Positions 1-10,533 are shown, counted from the first letter of the stretch. The stretch is DNA of 64,000 bases from CAVWCQ01 sp963753545 (GCA_963753545.1 CAVWCQ010000008.1:1798001-1862000); one strand, 5' to 3'. Notes: a model not told the origin generated them from the letters alone. A program made the numbers and translations.

Positions 1-693
1 CAGCCGGTAGATGATCGTGGCGAACATAGGCAGCGCCGCCAGGAAACCCAGCCGCAGCGCTCCAGATGTGTCGCCGTCCAGATTTTCGGCGCTGATGCGG
101 GCGGTTGTGTAGGAATAACCAGCCAGTAAAAGCAGGAAGAAGACCAGTTTGAGAGGAATATCCGCCGTGTTGTGGTAGCGGGTTAGCAGCAGGGCAATCG
201 ACGTAATAATCATGATACCGGGAACGAGCGTCCACATGAAGCCGAGATAATGCTCGTTAAAGTCCTTGTTATCGGCCTGACCGTACCACGATATCGCCGT
301 TGCCACATATGCGCCGATCAGCAGCAGACAGATGATCGCGGTCGTTCTCCAGGTGCGGCGCTCGGGCCGGTCACTGTCAGCGGCAAGCAGCGCGGCGCTG
401 GCAAGGACGATCACCACCGCATTGATCGCTCGTTCGAGCGGCGGCAGAATGGCGTCGTCGGGCACATCGGTGACCAGGGTATACAGCGCACCACCCATCA
501 GCGAAATCCAGGCGATGAGCATGGCTGTCAGCAGAACTGCATAGCGCCCGGCTGCCTTTTCGCCGGAGCCGCGCAGACGCTGACCCAGCGCCATAAACAG
601 AGCCGCCTGAGTGATGGCGATCACTGCCAGGAAGTAGATCAGCTCCCCGGTCGGCTCAACGAACAGATTCAGAAATTCAGGCGCAGAATCCAT
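1..693 (-). CDS. multi-pass membrane protein, N-terminal part (runs off window edge)
   Basis: An open frame reads on the minus strand from an ATG at 693-691 without a stop to base 1 (231 codons). The protein begins MDSAPEFLNLF and shows about seven hydrophobic segments, roughly at residues 18-38, 52-75, 88-105, 118-135, 150-168, 180-198 and 210-230, joined by short charged loops. I do not recognise a named family. Such N-terminal membrane blocks in this kind of genome often precede sensor modules (GAF, histidine kinase or phosphatase), but the C-terminus lies outside the window and nothing shows that here. It is divergent from the NUDIX gene at 914, with about 220 bases between them for promoters. 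Confidence 0.6.
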   Translation of the reverse strand, partial: MDSAPEFLNLFVEPTGELIYFLAVIAITQAALFMALGQRLRGSGEKAAGRYAVLLTAMLIAWISLMGGALYTLVTDVPDDAILPPLERAINAVVIVLASAALLAADSDRPERRTWRTTAIICLLLIGAYVATAISWYGQADNKDFNEHYLGFMWTLVPGIMIITSIALLLTRYHNTADIPLKLVFFLLLLAGYSYTTARISAENLDGDTSGALRLGFLAALPMFATIIYRL

Positions 694-913
694 GCAGCTC
701 TTCCTCAGTAAAGTTTCCCACAGCGCAAGTATAGCACGGCTGTGCGATTAGCGCGCAGCGTCAGGACTACGTGCTGGTAAGAATTTGGTTTGTATTCTAC
801 ATCTTCTGCGCTGATTTGGCATTTCGCCGGGCGGCGCGGTACACTACGCGGCCAAATAAGGGGGGCCATGCGCAGATCATCTTGCCTGGCCTCTTCGTGT
901 TTCAGGAGTCCAT

Positions 914-1438
914 TTGATCGACAATCGTGAGAGTGCTGCCCGCCAAACCGGGGCGCGCCGCCGGCTGGCGCTTGTTATGCGCCGCTTCCCCTGGAGTGGG
1001 CGGGCTGTGCAGTTCGTCTACCGGATATGGCAGCCGCGTTTCTCGGTGGGCGTGATTGGCGTGCTGCTGGATGAATTTGCTGAACGGGTGTTACTGGTCG
1101 AACATATCTTCCACACCTTCCGGCCCTGGGGGCTGCCCGGCGGCTGGATCGCGCGCGGCGAGGATCCAGCGCGGACGGCAGAACGCGAATACCGCGAGGA
1201 AACCGGGCTGCATGTGCGGGCCGTTACCCCGCTGCTGATCCAGCGCACGCCCGAACTGCATCATCACATGGATATTGTTTTCCTGATGGCCCTGGATGGT
1301 GACGGGCAGACGATACGGCTCAACCGGGAACTGCTGGACTATCGCTGGTTTTCGTGCGATGATCTGCCGCCGCTGGTCGCGATTTACGGGCAGGCGATCC
1401 GGGCTGCGCTTGAGTGGGTAGCACGCGGAAAGAAATAA
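914..1438 (+). CDS. NUDIX hydrolase
   Basis: A 174-residue protein with a complete Nudix box at residues 77-99 (G-x5-E-x7-REYREETGL), which binds the metal and hydrolyses a nucleoside-diphosphate-linked substrate. The substrate cannot be told from the motif. The start is TTG at 914, chosen because AGGAG at 904-908 lies five bases upstream; no ATG fits better. The first 40 residues are basic and precede the Nudix fold. The gene ends 54 bases before a serine hydrolase on the same strand and may be cotranscribed with it. Family assignment is firm; function is general (housecleaning or ADP-ribose/dNTP-type hydrolase). Confidence 0.88.
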   Translation: MIDNRESAARQTGARRRLALVMRRFPWSGRAVQFVYRIWQPRFSVGVIGVLLDEFAERVLLVEHIFHTFRPWGLPGGWIARGEDPARTAEREYREETGLHVRAVTPLLIQRTPELHHHMDIVFLMALDGDGQTIRLNRELLDYRWFSCDDLPPLVAIYGQAIRAALEWVARGKK

Positions 1439-1492
1439 ATCACCGCCGGGAGCGGGAGAAAAGCAAGCGCGATTTATTGAGGAGAAGATAGG

Positions 1493-3233
1493 GTGGACTA
1501 CGGCTATTTACGGGAAAACCGCCGCAAAATTCAGGTTCCGCTGCTGGAAATCCTGTCGTCCCTGCTGCTGCTGGCGGGGATCGTCTGGGGCATGATCGTC
1601 CTGGTCCAGTACAGCAATGTCAAAGATACGCTGCCCACCAATCTTACGGTGGCGGGGGTCTCGATGTATGGGCTGGATTTGGACGCGGCCCGGCAGCGGC
1701 GGTTGGAGCAAATCTACGTCGAGCAGCCCATCTATCTCATGTACGGATCGAGCCTGATCGAGCTGTTCCCCTCTGAGATCGGTTTCCATGTCAATTCGGA
1801 AGCGATGCTGGCCGAAGCCAAACCGCGCCGCGATTTTTGGGTCGGTTTCTGGAACTACCTGTGGAATCGCCCGGTCACCACTGGGGAAACGCGCGATGTC
1901 GGACTGGATGCGGATTACGACGAAAATGAACTGCGCACATTTTTGGCCGACGTCGCCCAGCGGTACGATGCCCAGCCGGGGCAGGCGGGCTTCAGCCTGA
2001 CGACGCTCACCTTGCAGCACGGCGCGATGGGCAAGCAGTTGGATGTGGAGCAGTCGATCCAGTTGATCGACGCGGCCCTGCGCCAGCCAGCCGCCGCCAG
2101 CCGCCGCATTATTCTCCCGGTTACTGAACTATCCTCGATGGAGCAGGGTGGTACTTCGTTAGAGCAGGCGATCCAGGGCTTGATTACGGCGCGTAATTTT
2201 GTCAACAACCCGGAACGGCTCGCCTCGGTTTATGTGATGGACCTGAAGACGGGCGACGAAGTTTCCATTTTGGGCGATGTGGCCTACAGCGCGGTAAGCA
2301 CGATCAAGGTTCCGATCATGATCAACGTCTTCCGTTATAACCTCACCTCGCTTTCGCCTGACACCGCCTATCTGCTGACCGAGTCGCTGTTGTGCAGCAA
2401 CAACGCATCATCCAACTTTTTGATCCAGGGTACGGGCACGGCGGCGGATGCCGAATTGATGATGCGCGACGGCCTGAACAAAGTCTCCTGTACGGCGCAG
2501 GGGTTGGGCGCGGAGCATACCTATATCAGCGCGCCGCTTTATGTGGCGGACCGTTCTTATGAATATGAAGCCGCCGTCTGCCGCCCCGATACACCCGCCA
2601 ATACCACGTACAATACCAATCCCGACGCCTACTCGCAGACGACCCCCGATGATATGGGCCTGCTGCTGACCGAGATTTACGACTGCGCCTATCATGGCAG
2701 CGGCCTGATGGCGATCTACCCCGAAGACTTTACTCAGACGGAATGCCAGCAGATGATCGAATTGATGAGCGGCAATCGCATTGACCGCCTGATCGAGCTG
2801 GGGGTACCTCTGGGCACAAAGGTCGCGCATAAGAATGGCTGGGGCGGCGAAACTAGCACCGACGCCGCTATCGTTTTTTCGCCCGGCGGTGATTACGTGC
2901 TGGTCATGTATACCTGGGAACTGGACACGGACGGCAACAACCTGCCCACGCTTGCCAGTTGGGAATTGATCGAAGAAGTAAGCCGAACTCGTCTACAACT
3001 ATTTTAACCCGAGCGAGCCGCTGCTCGAACCTCGCCAGCCGATCAACCCCAACGGGGCGATCAATTGCGTCACAGTCCTATCGCCCGATCTCGTGGATCT
3101 GAACGATATCAACGCGAATCGCCTGGACGAGAACGGCAACCCGCTGTCTACAGCCTGTTATGGAGGTGCGGCGCACTATAATGCCAGCACAGGCCAGTGT
3201 CTGCCGTTTGACAACTGGGGGCAGAACAACTAA
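1493..3233 (+). CDS. class A beta-lactamase-like serine hydrolase, copy 1 (one frameshift)
   Basis: The GTG start at 1493 has GGAG at 1481-1484. Residues about 17-40 form one membrane helix, so the enzyme domain is extracytoplasmic. The penicillin-binding fold motifs are visible: S-T-I-K (SxxK) at about residue 269-272, an SNN motif in LLCSNNASS (like SDN) and a K-N-G near residue 448 (like KTG). No classical Glu166-type loop was identified, so beta-lactamase activity is not implied. The frame stops at 3007, but the tandem paralogue downstream shows that about 80 conserved C-terminal residues (containing DLNDIN, NRLDENGNP and FDNWGQ) continue in the next frame to TAA at 3231-3233. One extra A near 2983 explains the break. 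A strong terminator follows. Confidence 0.8.
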
Positions 3234-3260
3234 CAGCACCTGGGAGAAAGACAGATTACG

Positions 3261-3286
3261 GGCGTGTCGTCAGACACGCCTTTTTT
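3261..3286 (+). terminator. rho-independent terminator after serine hydrolase copy 1
   Basis: A perfect 8-bp stem GGCGTGTC / GACACGCC with a GTCA loop is followed by six T residues. It lies 28 bases after the true end of copy 1. Confidence 0.9.
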
Positions 3287-3695
3287 GTTTGGTGAAATAC
3301 ATTTTGATCCTACCCTAAAGCTTATCGCTAACGGACGAACCTGATCCGAGGCATGAACAGGCATAGTTTTTCAACAGACCAGGGCTGTTATGCACTTTTT
3401 TTTCTCCTATATCTTCAAAATAGTACTTAAGGTTCAACTTTAAAGGAGTATTTTGTGGACAGTTTGGGTATAAACTAAGAGTAGCGGTTTGCTGTGCAGT
3501 GTGGCTGTAGGATTGAGCAGTAATACAATCCGCTGAAAATCGATCAAAACGAAAGCTTGTGCAGGGTTAGGAAACGGTTAGTCATGAAACCGAAAAAGGG
3601 GGGGTAGCGGATCGCTCACGACGGCGAAGTGATCAACTAATTTTTTCTAAAAGTTTGTTAGTGAGCCTGTTTTTTCGTTTGTGGGAGGGGGCAGC
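3287..3695. other. intergenic region between the tandem serine hydrolases
   Basis: About 400 bases without a convincing coding frame, more A+T-rich than the flanking genes and with several T runs. The last bases contain the G-rich ribosome binding site of copy 2. I see no RNA gene or repeat here. Confidence 0.6.
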
Positions 3696-5389
3696 ATGGC
3701 ATACGGCTATCTGCGCGAGGAGCGGCGGCGCGTGCATCTGCCGCTGCTGGTGATCACCTCCTCGCTCCTGCTGTTTGCGGCTGGCATTGGTCTGTTGGTT
3801 GAACTCATCCGTTATAACCGCCTGACCGTCTCGACACGATTCACGGTGGACGGGCTGCCGATCAGCGGCTCAGCGGCGGAAGTGACGCGGCGGCTGGAGC
3901 AGCCAATCTACCTGTATCTATGGTTCCAGCGTGATCGAATTGCTTCCTCCGGCGGTTGATTTTCATGTGGAACCAGTGGCCCAGCCGGATCGCGATTTTT
4001 GGGGCGGATTCTGGGACTACTTGTGGAATCGCCCGCTTGCGCAAACGCGAGACGTGCCGCTGCGTTTGGGCTATGATGTGGACAGCCTGCGCGTTTATCT
4101 GGCGGATATCGCCGCGCGGTATGATTTTGAGCCGGGGCAGGCGGATTTCAGTCTGGTGACGCTGACCATCGAGCAGGGCAGATCCGGTACACACCTGGAA
4201 ATGGATCAGGCGGCGCGTCTGATCGACGCGGCCTTGCGCCAGCCAGACGCAGCACAGCGTCAGGTTGTTCTGCCTGTGAGCGACGTTTTACCCGCCGAGC
4301 AGGTGCTGCCCACCTTGCAGGAGCGCATTCAAAGCCTGATCGTGGCCCACGACTTCGCTAAAAATCCGGACCGCCTGGCCTCGGTTTATGTCATGGACCT
4401 GGGGACGGGTCAGGAAGTCTCCATTCTGGCGGATGTGCCGCACAGCGCCGTCAGCACGATCAAGATTCCGATCATGATCAATGTCTTCCGCGCCAACGCG
4501 GACACACCTGCGCCCGATATCGCCTACCTGCTCACCGAGTCGCTCTTGTGCAGCAACAATAACGCCTCCAATTTATTGATCGAAAGCACTGGCGCGTTTG
4601 GTACGGACAAGGCCATGATGCTCGATGGGCTGAATCAGGTTTCCTGTCTGGTCCAGCGGCTCGGCGCGGAACACACCTTCATCGATGCCCCGCTCGAAGT
4701 GGGCGATCCCACGCTGCACTATACCGCCGCCGTCTGCCTGCCCGACACACCCGCCAACACGGCCTATAATACCAATCCCGATCTCAATGCCCAGACCACC
4801 GCCCAGGATATAGGTCTGCTGCTGACGGAGATTAACGACTGCGCGAACTCATGGCAGCGGCTTGCGGGCCGTTGATCCCGACCATTTTACCCAGACCGAA
4901 TGCCAGCAGATGATCGAGATCATGAGTGGTAACCGCATTGATCGCCTGATCGAGTTGGGTGTTCCGCCGGGTACAAGGGTCGCGCACAAAAACGGCTGGT
5001 GGTTCGAAACAAGCGCCGACGCCGGAATCGTCTTTTCGCCGGGCGGAGATTACGTGCTGGTCGTTTATACCTGGGAACGGGACACGGATGGCAACAACCT
5101 GCCGACGATTGCCAGTTGGGAACTGATCGAGGAGATCAGCCGCCTTGTCTACAATGCCTTCAACCCCGACGCGGCGCTGCTTCAGCCGCGGCAGCCGATT
5201 CACCCGCTGACGGCGATTCACTGCGTCACGGTGCTGTCGCCTGAACGGGTCGATCTGAACGATATCAACAAAAACCGCCTGGACGAAAATGGCAATCCGC
5301 TGCCAACGGCCTGTTACGGTGGGCGGGCCGAGTACAACCCCGCGACAGGGGAGTGCATGCCGTTTGACAACTGGGGACAGCGCAATTGA
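3696..5389 (+). pseudogene. class A beta-lactamase-like serine hydrolase, copy 2 (two frameshifts)
   Basis: Tandem paralogue of the 1493 gene over its whole length, starting at ATG 3696 (MAYGYLREE) after GGGAGGGG at 3683-3690; the in-frame GTG at 3681 is part of that site. It has an N-terminal membrane helix, the S-T-I-K motif near 4454, an SNN motif near 4553 and K-N-G near 4990. Two breaks split it: near 3921 (reading moves from YLYLWF to YGSSVIEL) and near 4848 (from NDCANSW to HGSGLRAVDP). Each is repaired by dropping one base. Copy 1 is intact at both places, so a sequencing fault or recent decay is equally possible. The C-terminal block of copy 1 is present in frame and ends at TGA 5387-5389. 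Confidence 0.75.
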
Positions 5390-5426
5390 GAGGCGATCCT
5401 TCGCTTGCTAGCCAGGATCGCCCCTC
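5390..5426. terminator. hairpin between convergent genes
   Basis: GAGGCGATCCT at 5390-5400 pairs with AGGATCGCCCCTC at 5414-5426, with a one-base bulge. It lies between the end of the serine hydrolase copy 2 and the end of the convergent FAD oxidoreductase and probably serves both strands. The T-tract is poor. Confidence 0.6.
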
Positions 5427-5439
5427 GTTGGTTTCCTGT

Positions 5440-6789
5440 TTATGAGTGTGCGGGGATGATGTTCAGGCCGAAGCGGAACATATTCTCCGGGTCATACTGC
5501 GCTTTGATTTCGGACAGCCGCTGGTAGACCTCTGGCGTAAAGGCGCTGCGCGCAAGGTTCACTTTATCCTGGCCCTCCAGGAAATTGGCATAAACGCCGC
5601 CCGTCGCGTAGGGAGCTAACTTCTGCTTGATCATCTCCGTATATTGCTTCAAACCCAGCCATGCTTCCGGCGTCGGAGTCAGGCTGACCATTTGGAAGAT
5701 CAATGTCGCATCGCGGTGGCTGTAGGCGGAAGCCCCATGCCTGGCCCTGGCGACCGCGCCGCCCACATGGCGAATTTCGGACGCGACCAGCCCGTTGTGC
5801 GTGATGGCGTGTTCCAACAGGATATCGATCACCGGATCGCTGAGGTCCTTGAGCCATAGGCCCGTGACGTGGCTGGGCATGGGATCGGTTGGGTCCTGGC
5901 TGATCGCGGCTACCTGGCTGAAGGGCATGGGGCCGAAGTGATCCGCCATCGGCGTCTTCCAGGCCCGCCACTGGTTGAGCAGCTTTTCGCCCTCTTCAAC
6001 CGGGCCGCTGTAGCAGCCGCGCACCATGATGACCGTTTGTCCGCGCAGAAATTCAGGGATCTGGGGGAGCGGTGGAAAGTTCATCAGGCTGATGGACGAG
6101 GTGAGATCGTCGGGCACGGCGGCGATCCACTCGCGGTAATGGGTGTAGACCTCGCGCGCAGCTTCCGCCGGGTAGATCAGGTTGCCGCCGTAAACCGTTG
6201 TCACCGGGTAAAGCTGCACTTCCATGCTGGTGACCACACCGAAGCTGCCGCTTCCGCCGCGCAGTGCCCAGAAGAGTTCAGGGTTCTCCATCGCGTTCGC
6301 CCGGAGAAGCTGCCCGTCGGCGGTGACCAACTCGAAGCTCAGCGCGCTGTCAGCCGCCAAACCATATTTGCGGGCCAGCCAACCCATCCCACCGCCGAGC
6401 GTATAGCCAACCGCTCCGACATCGGGGGATGAACCGAGCAGGGGAGCCAGCCCCACCGCCTGGGCCGCTTCCAACACTTTGCCCCATTTTGCCCCAGCCT
6501 CGATCCAGGCTGTACACGTCTCAGCATCGATACGAACATCGGTCATCTGCGAGGTGTTGATCAGCAGCGTATTCCCGTCAAGCACCGATGGGCCGTGACC
6601 GGATGCCATCACGCCGATGGTCATGTGGTTGTCGCGAGCATAACTCACCGCCTGCACGATGTCCGCCGTGCTGTGGGCCATCACGATCAGGGCGGGGTGC
6701 AGGTTATACGACAGGTTCCAACTCTTGCGAGCCGCGTCATAGCCGATGTCGGCGGGCGTGAGCATCGTGCCTTGCATCAGGTGTTGCAT
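5440..6789 (-). CDS. FAD-binding berberine-bridge-type oxidoreductase
   Basis: A 449-residue flavoprotein. It has the FAD_binding_4 (PCMH-type) domain over residues about 35-205 and a C-terminal BBE segment ending in YDPENMFRFGLNIIP. The conserved histidine that carries FAD covalently in the family is present in the SGHG stretch near residue 64. The second attachment cysteine of bicovalent members is absent: the region reads GSSPDVGAVGYTLGGG. Members oxidise alcohols, sugars or alkaloid-like substrates; the substrate here is unknown. The ATG at 6789 is preceded by AGGAGA. It is divergent from the 7063 serine hydrolase and convergent with the upstream pair. Confidence 0.88.
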   Translation of the reverse strand: MQHLMQGTMLTPADIGYDAARKSWNLSYNLHPALIVMAHSTADIVQAVSYARDNHMTIGVMASGHGPSVLDGNTLLINTSQMTDVRIDAETCTAWIEAGAKWGKVLEAAQAVGLAPLLGSSPDVGAVGYTLGGGMGWLARKYGLAADSALSFELVTADGQLLRANAMENPELFWALRGGSGSFGVVTSMEVQLYPVTTVYGGNLIYPAEAAREVYTHYREWIAAVPDDLTSSISLMNFPPLPQIPEFLRGQTVIMVRGCYSGPVEEGEKLLNQWRAWKTPMADHFGPMPFSQVAAISQDPTDPMPSHVTGLWLKDLSDPVIDILLEHAITHNGLVASEIRHVGGAVARARHGASAYSHRDATLIFQMVSLTPTPEAWLGLKQYTEMIKQKLAPYATGGVYANFLEGQDKVNLARSAFTPEVYQRLSEIKAQYDPENMFRFGLNIIPAHS

Positions 6790-7062
6790 AGGGTGTTCTC
6801 CTCTGTTTGTGAAAAATGTGACATTCCGATACGATAGGAGTAATTCGGTTTGCAGTCATCCGTCCAAAGTCGGATTTGTCATAAAAAACTTGTGCCAGTG
6901 CCATATAGAACGTGTAGCAGGCGGACTATTGACCGGAAGGCTGATGATTTAAGCCCTAATTTCTCCTATAGTGACCATTGAAGCGCCCTGTGAAACCCCA
7001 AAAAACAATCCCACCGCAAAGAGCGCAAAGATCGCAAAGGAAAAACAAGAACAGGAGAGGCT

Positions 7063-8592
7063 ATGAAGCGCCTAACTGTGTTGATCGTGCTGCTCCTGGT
7101 TGTGGTAGGAGCGGCGGCTATGCCCGCGGCAGCCCGGCAGGACGAGCGCTATTGGCCCACAGACGGATGGCGCACCTCCACCCCGGAAGAACAGGGTATG
7201 AATTCCTCAAAGCTGGCGGACCTGTTCGCTTATATGGCCCGGCGTGGGTTCAACATGCGCAGTATGCTGATCATTCGTAATGGCTATGTGGTCGCGGAGA
7301 TGGTCCAGTATCCCTACAGCCCCGATATGCTGCACGAACTGCGATCCGCAACCAAGAGCTTCACCGGGACACTGGTCGGGATCGCGCTGGGGCAGGGTGA
7401 TATTCGCAGTCTGGATCAGCCTGTCGTTGGCTTTTTCCCGGATCGCACAGCGGCTCATCTGGATGATCGGAAGCGCGCGCTCACACTCGAAAACCTGCTG
7501 ACGATGAGCGGCGGGTTCGAATGGGGCGATGGCACGATGGGCGGCGACTTTGTCCCGTTTTACGAGATGTACAAGTCGCCGGATTGGACACAGTTCATGC
7601 TGGATAGGGCAATCGTCACGAATCCGGGTACGCGGTTTGAATATAACAGTGGCGGCGCGCATCTCGTCTCGGCCATTCTCCAGCAGGCTGCCGGACAGCC
7701 CACCGAGGCATTTGCCGCCGAGCACCTGTTCGAGCCGCTGGGAATCAGGCAGTGGTTTTGGGTATCTGATCCACAGGGGATCGCCTGGGGCTGTTCCGGG
7801 TTGTCGCTGACTCCGCGCGATATGGCGAAACTCGGCTATCTCTATCTGAACAATGGCGTGTGGGATGGACAGCCAATTCTGCCCGCTGACTGGGTCACAG
7901 CGGCGACGCAGCAGCAGATTCAGGCCGGGCCAACCATGCTGTCCGATGGTTACGGCTACCTGTGGTGGGTGGATCAAAACGGCTATTTTATGGCGTTAGG
8001 CTACGGCGGCGAAGATATTATTGTCGTACCGGATGAGAACCTGATTGTGGTGACGGTTGCCGCGCTGAACTGGGGCGAATTTGAGGCTCCGGAATGGCTG
8101 CTCAACGACTATATTCTGCCTGCGGTGGAGTCGGATGATCCGCTGCCGCCCAATCCCGATGGCATGGCGGTGCTGCAAGCACAGTTGGATGCCTGGGCGC
8201 ACCCGGCGGCCCAGCCCATCACGCCGCTGCCGGAGACTGCCGCCGCTGCATCGGGCCGGACCCTGAGGTTTGGCGAAAACAGTCTCGGCTGGCATACGGG
8301 CGCGTTTGGCTTCGAGGCGGGCAGCAGCGAAGCGCGGATTGTGGTGGACGGCTCGCTGACTCTTTCCGTCGGGCTGGACGGCATTTACCGCGTGAATGCG
8401 CTGGCTGGATCATCGATGGCGCTCAAGGGCGAATGGACCGACGCGGACACATTCACGATTAGCGCGCAGGCCCTCAGTGCACCCCAGAACTACGCGATCC
8501 GCGTCACCTTCGGGGAGGATGGCGTGCGGATATCGCTGTTTGATCGCGGGATGGGCACAACCGAATTTATCACCGGGACGTGGCTGGACTAG
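7063..8592 (+). CDS. secreted class C beta-lactamase-type serine hydrolase
   Basis: A 509-residue protein with a Sec signal peptide (MKRLTVLIVLL to about AAARQ, residue 26). The AmpC/esterase-type domain follows, with the SxxK motif SATK at residues 95-98 and the tyrosine motif in FEYNSGG near residue 190. The domain ends near residue 370. The last ~110 residues form a separate C-terminal beta-rich region like those after many CubicO-group hydrolases. Catalysis would take place outside the membrane on an ester or amide; lactamase, peptidase and esterase activities cannot be told apart. The start ATG follows AGGAG. It ends four bases before the end of a convergent methyltransferase gene. Confidence 0.88.
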   Translation: MKRLTVLIVLLLVVVGAAAMPAAARQDERYWPTDGWRTSTPEEQGMNSSKLADLFAYMARRGFNMRSMLIIRNGYVVAEMVQYPYSPDMLHELRSATKSFTGTLVGIALGQGDIRSLDQPVVGFFPDRTAAHLDDRKRALTLENLLTMSGGFEWGDGTMGGDFVPFYEMYKSPDWTQFMLDRAIVTNPGTRFEYNSGGAHLVSAILQQAAGQPTEAFAAEHLFEPLGIRQWFWVSDPQGIAWGCSGLSLTPRDMAKLGYLYLNNGVWDGQPILPADWVTAATQQQIQAGPTMLSDGYGYLWWVDQNGYFMALGYGGEDIIVVPDENLIVVTVAALNWGEFEAPEWLLNDYILPAVESDDPLPPNPDGMAVLQAQLDAWAHPAAQPITPLPETAAAASGRTLRFGENSLGWHTGAFGFEAGSSEARIVVDGSLTLSVGLDGIYRVNALAGSSMALKGEWTDADTFTISAQALSAPQNYAIRVTFGEDGVRISLFDRGMGTTEFITGTWLD

Positions 8593-8596
8593 CTGG

Positions 8597-9364
8597 CTAT
8601 TTGATCCCAACGCGGCAGGTATAGTCGGCCCGCTGCATGAGCATATGAATCTGCTGCTCGGCAACATACTGATCAGTTGCCTCCCGCGATCCCTGCCAAT
8701 GCCCGTAGTCATCAATGATCAGGACGCCGCGAGATACGAGCAGCGGGAACAGATGGACGAGCTCGTGATAGGTCAATTCGTACCAGTCTGTATCCAGGCG
8801 GAGACAGGCGATCTGCGCCGGGATGGTTGCCGGAATGGTATCTTCGACTTTGCCTTCGACAAACACCATCTGGTCGAGCGGGTAGCCGGTCTGAGCGAGA
8901 TTATGCCGGACAACATCAAGCGGCACGATGAGCGAGACGCTCATATTTTCGCTGACGACATATTCCTCGTCTGGTTTAAAGCGGAACCACTTGCCGAAAC
9001 TTGTCCCCTTGAAGGTTACATCCCTGGCGGTTCCCTTGCTCATCCCCCTGAATGTGTCGTAGAGGTAAAGCGGGCGATCCGTACAGCCCAGCAGCTTGAG
9101 CGTTTCCGCGACCAGCATCATGCTGCCGCCGCGCCAAACTCCGCACTCGACAAACGCGCCGGGCAAATCGGCAGAGACGACGTACCGGACGGCATTAAAG
9201 AGCGCGTACATGCGCTCGATGGAGGTCATGGTATAGGGCTGGCAGCGCTGATAAATGGCCTTAAATTCCGGCTCCATATCGTGATCGAGCAGCAAGTAAT
9301 GTTCCTTACCGAGAATGCGCACCTCGAACCTGTCCGCGATTTTTTGTACCATCGATTTAAGCAT
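8597..9364 (-). CDS. TylF/macrocin-type O-methyltransferase
   Basis: The protein of about 255 residues matches the TylF family of SAM-dependent methyltransferases. It has an acidic Rossmann motif in FVECGVWRGGS, a YDTFRGM stretch, a metal-site-like DTDWYELTYHEL and IIDDYGHW. The family methylates sugar or small-molecule hydroxyls in secondary metabolism and surface glycan synthesis. I prefer ATG at 9364-9362 (MLKSMVQK), which has CAGGA upstream; a TTG nine codons earlier has no ribosome site. No glycosyltransferases or other biosynthetic genes adjoin it, so the substrate is open. Confidence 0.83.
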   Translation of the reverse strand: MLKSMVQKIADRFEVRILGKEHYLLLDHDMEPEFKAIYQRCQPYTMTSIERMYALFNAVRYVVSADLPGAFVECGVWRGGSMMLVAETLKLLGCTDRPLYLYDTFRGMSKGTARDVTFKGTSFGKWFRFKPDEEYVVSENMSVSLIVPLDVVRHNLAQTGYPLDQMVFVEGKVEDTIPATIPAQIACLRLDTDWYELTYHELVHLFPLLVSRGVLIIDDYGHWQGSREATDQYVAEQQIHMLMQRADYTCRVGIK

Positions 9365-9450
9365 TGGGTTGATCCTGGTCTGATGCAACAAAAGGGAAGC
9401 GGGACCAGTATAGCGTCCCGCTTCGGAAGTAACCAGAGGAAATAATGAGC

Positions 9451-10533
9451 CTAGTCGCCCTGCTGGGCGAACTGCCCGCCGAGCGGTTCCCCAATGGCGA
9501 CGGGTTCGCCGTTGACGAGCATATTCGAGAATTCGAGCGGCAGGCCGATGGCGTCCGTCATACCCGTGATCGCGCCGGATTCGTCGGTGGTGAACATCTG
9601 CGGCTGGTCTTGCAGGTGGATGTGAATATGCGGCTCGGACGTGTTGCCGGAATTGCCACAGCGCCCGATTATCTGCCCGGCGGTTACTACGTCGCCCTCC
9701 TTGACCTGGATGCTGCCCGGCTGCATATGGGCGATGAACAGGTATTCCTGCTCCGCGACCTGAATCACGACATGATTACCCGCCGCGTGCGCGGGGTCTG
9801 AGCCAGTCTGCGGAACCTGATCGGGCAGACCGTCCACAACGGTGATGACTGTGCCATCTGCCGGGGCGAGAACGGGCTGACCATAAGCGTAATAATCTTC
9901 CGGTTTCGTGCCATCGCCCGTAAAGGTGCTGCCATCTTTCCACACCAGGAAGTCATAGGCATGGCGCTGCGGCGCTGCCACCACATGATAGTTATGCAGT
10001 TCATCATCGCCACCCCAGGCAACATACCACAGACCGTCGAAGGGCAGGCGGAAGCTGACCGCACTGTGATAACCGGCTGCCGGATCGTCGGGAAGCTGCG
10101 TCACAGGTTGAAGGTTCAGACCGCTGATCGCACCGTCCGCGTTGATCGCTACCGCCAGGGTAATCTGCTGGTCACCCCAGGTGTGCACCGCCATGTAGGC
10201 GCTCGATCCTCCGGCGCTCATCAGGCGATAATCGATCCGCTCACCAATGGGCGCGACGGCGGTAAGCTGCTGGTAAGCCTGCTCGATCTGCTCCTGCGTG
10301 ACCAGAGCTTGAAAATCAGGCGTGAGCCGCCCGTAGAGCGTGGTTATGTCGCCAGTGAGGAACAGATCGACGACTTCTTCACTCTGAGTCACGGCTTCTG
10401 TTTCCAGTGCCGTGTATTGGCCTTCGACTTCGCTGTAGCTCTGCGGCGGCATCTTAGTGTCGTCCTGGGCATAAACGCCGGGAACGGTCAGCAGCAGCAC
10501 GATCAGCAAGCCATAGACAAAACGTTTCTTCAT
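9451..10533 (-). CDS. secreted M23 metallopeptidase with N-terminal DUF3887-like domain
   Basis: ATG 10533-10531 (MKKRFVYG) is chosen over an upstream in-frame start because AGGAGA lies eight bases before it and the signal peptide (to about VYAQ) begins there. Residues about 30-125 resemble the DUF3887 fold found before alpha/beta hydrolases and peptidases. The C-terminal LytM/M23 domain carries HAYD for the first zinc site and HIH in EPHIHIHL, with the flanking glycine-rich loops. It would cleave peptidoglycan cross-links or act as an extracellular endopeptidase. It is divergent from the 10666 hydrolase. Confidence 0.88.
   Translation of the reverse strand: MKKRFVYGLLIVLLLTVPGVYAQDDTKMPPQSYSEVEGQYTALETEAVTQSEEVVDLFLTGDITTLYGRLTPDFQALVTQEQIEQAYQQLTAVAPIGERIDYRLMSAGGSSAYMAVHTWGDQQITLAVAINADGAISGLNLQPVTQLPDDPAAGYHSAVSFRLPFDGLWYVAWGGDDELHNYHVVAAPQRHAYDFLVWKDGSTFTGDGTKPEDYYAYGQPVLAPADGTVITVVDGLPDQVPQTGSDPAHAAGNHVVIQVAEQEYLFIAHMQPGSIQVKEGDVVTAGQIIGRCGNSGNTSEPHIHIHLQDQPQMFTTDESGAITGMTDAIGLPLEFSNMLVNGEPVAIGEPLGGQFAQQGD

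Noticed and set aside
7011..7060. CGCAAAG-type short repeats before 7063, with a similar purine-rich stretch near 17437
   Set aside because: The similarity is short and purine-rich. It may be a dispersed repeat family, but two poor matches do not support calling one.
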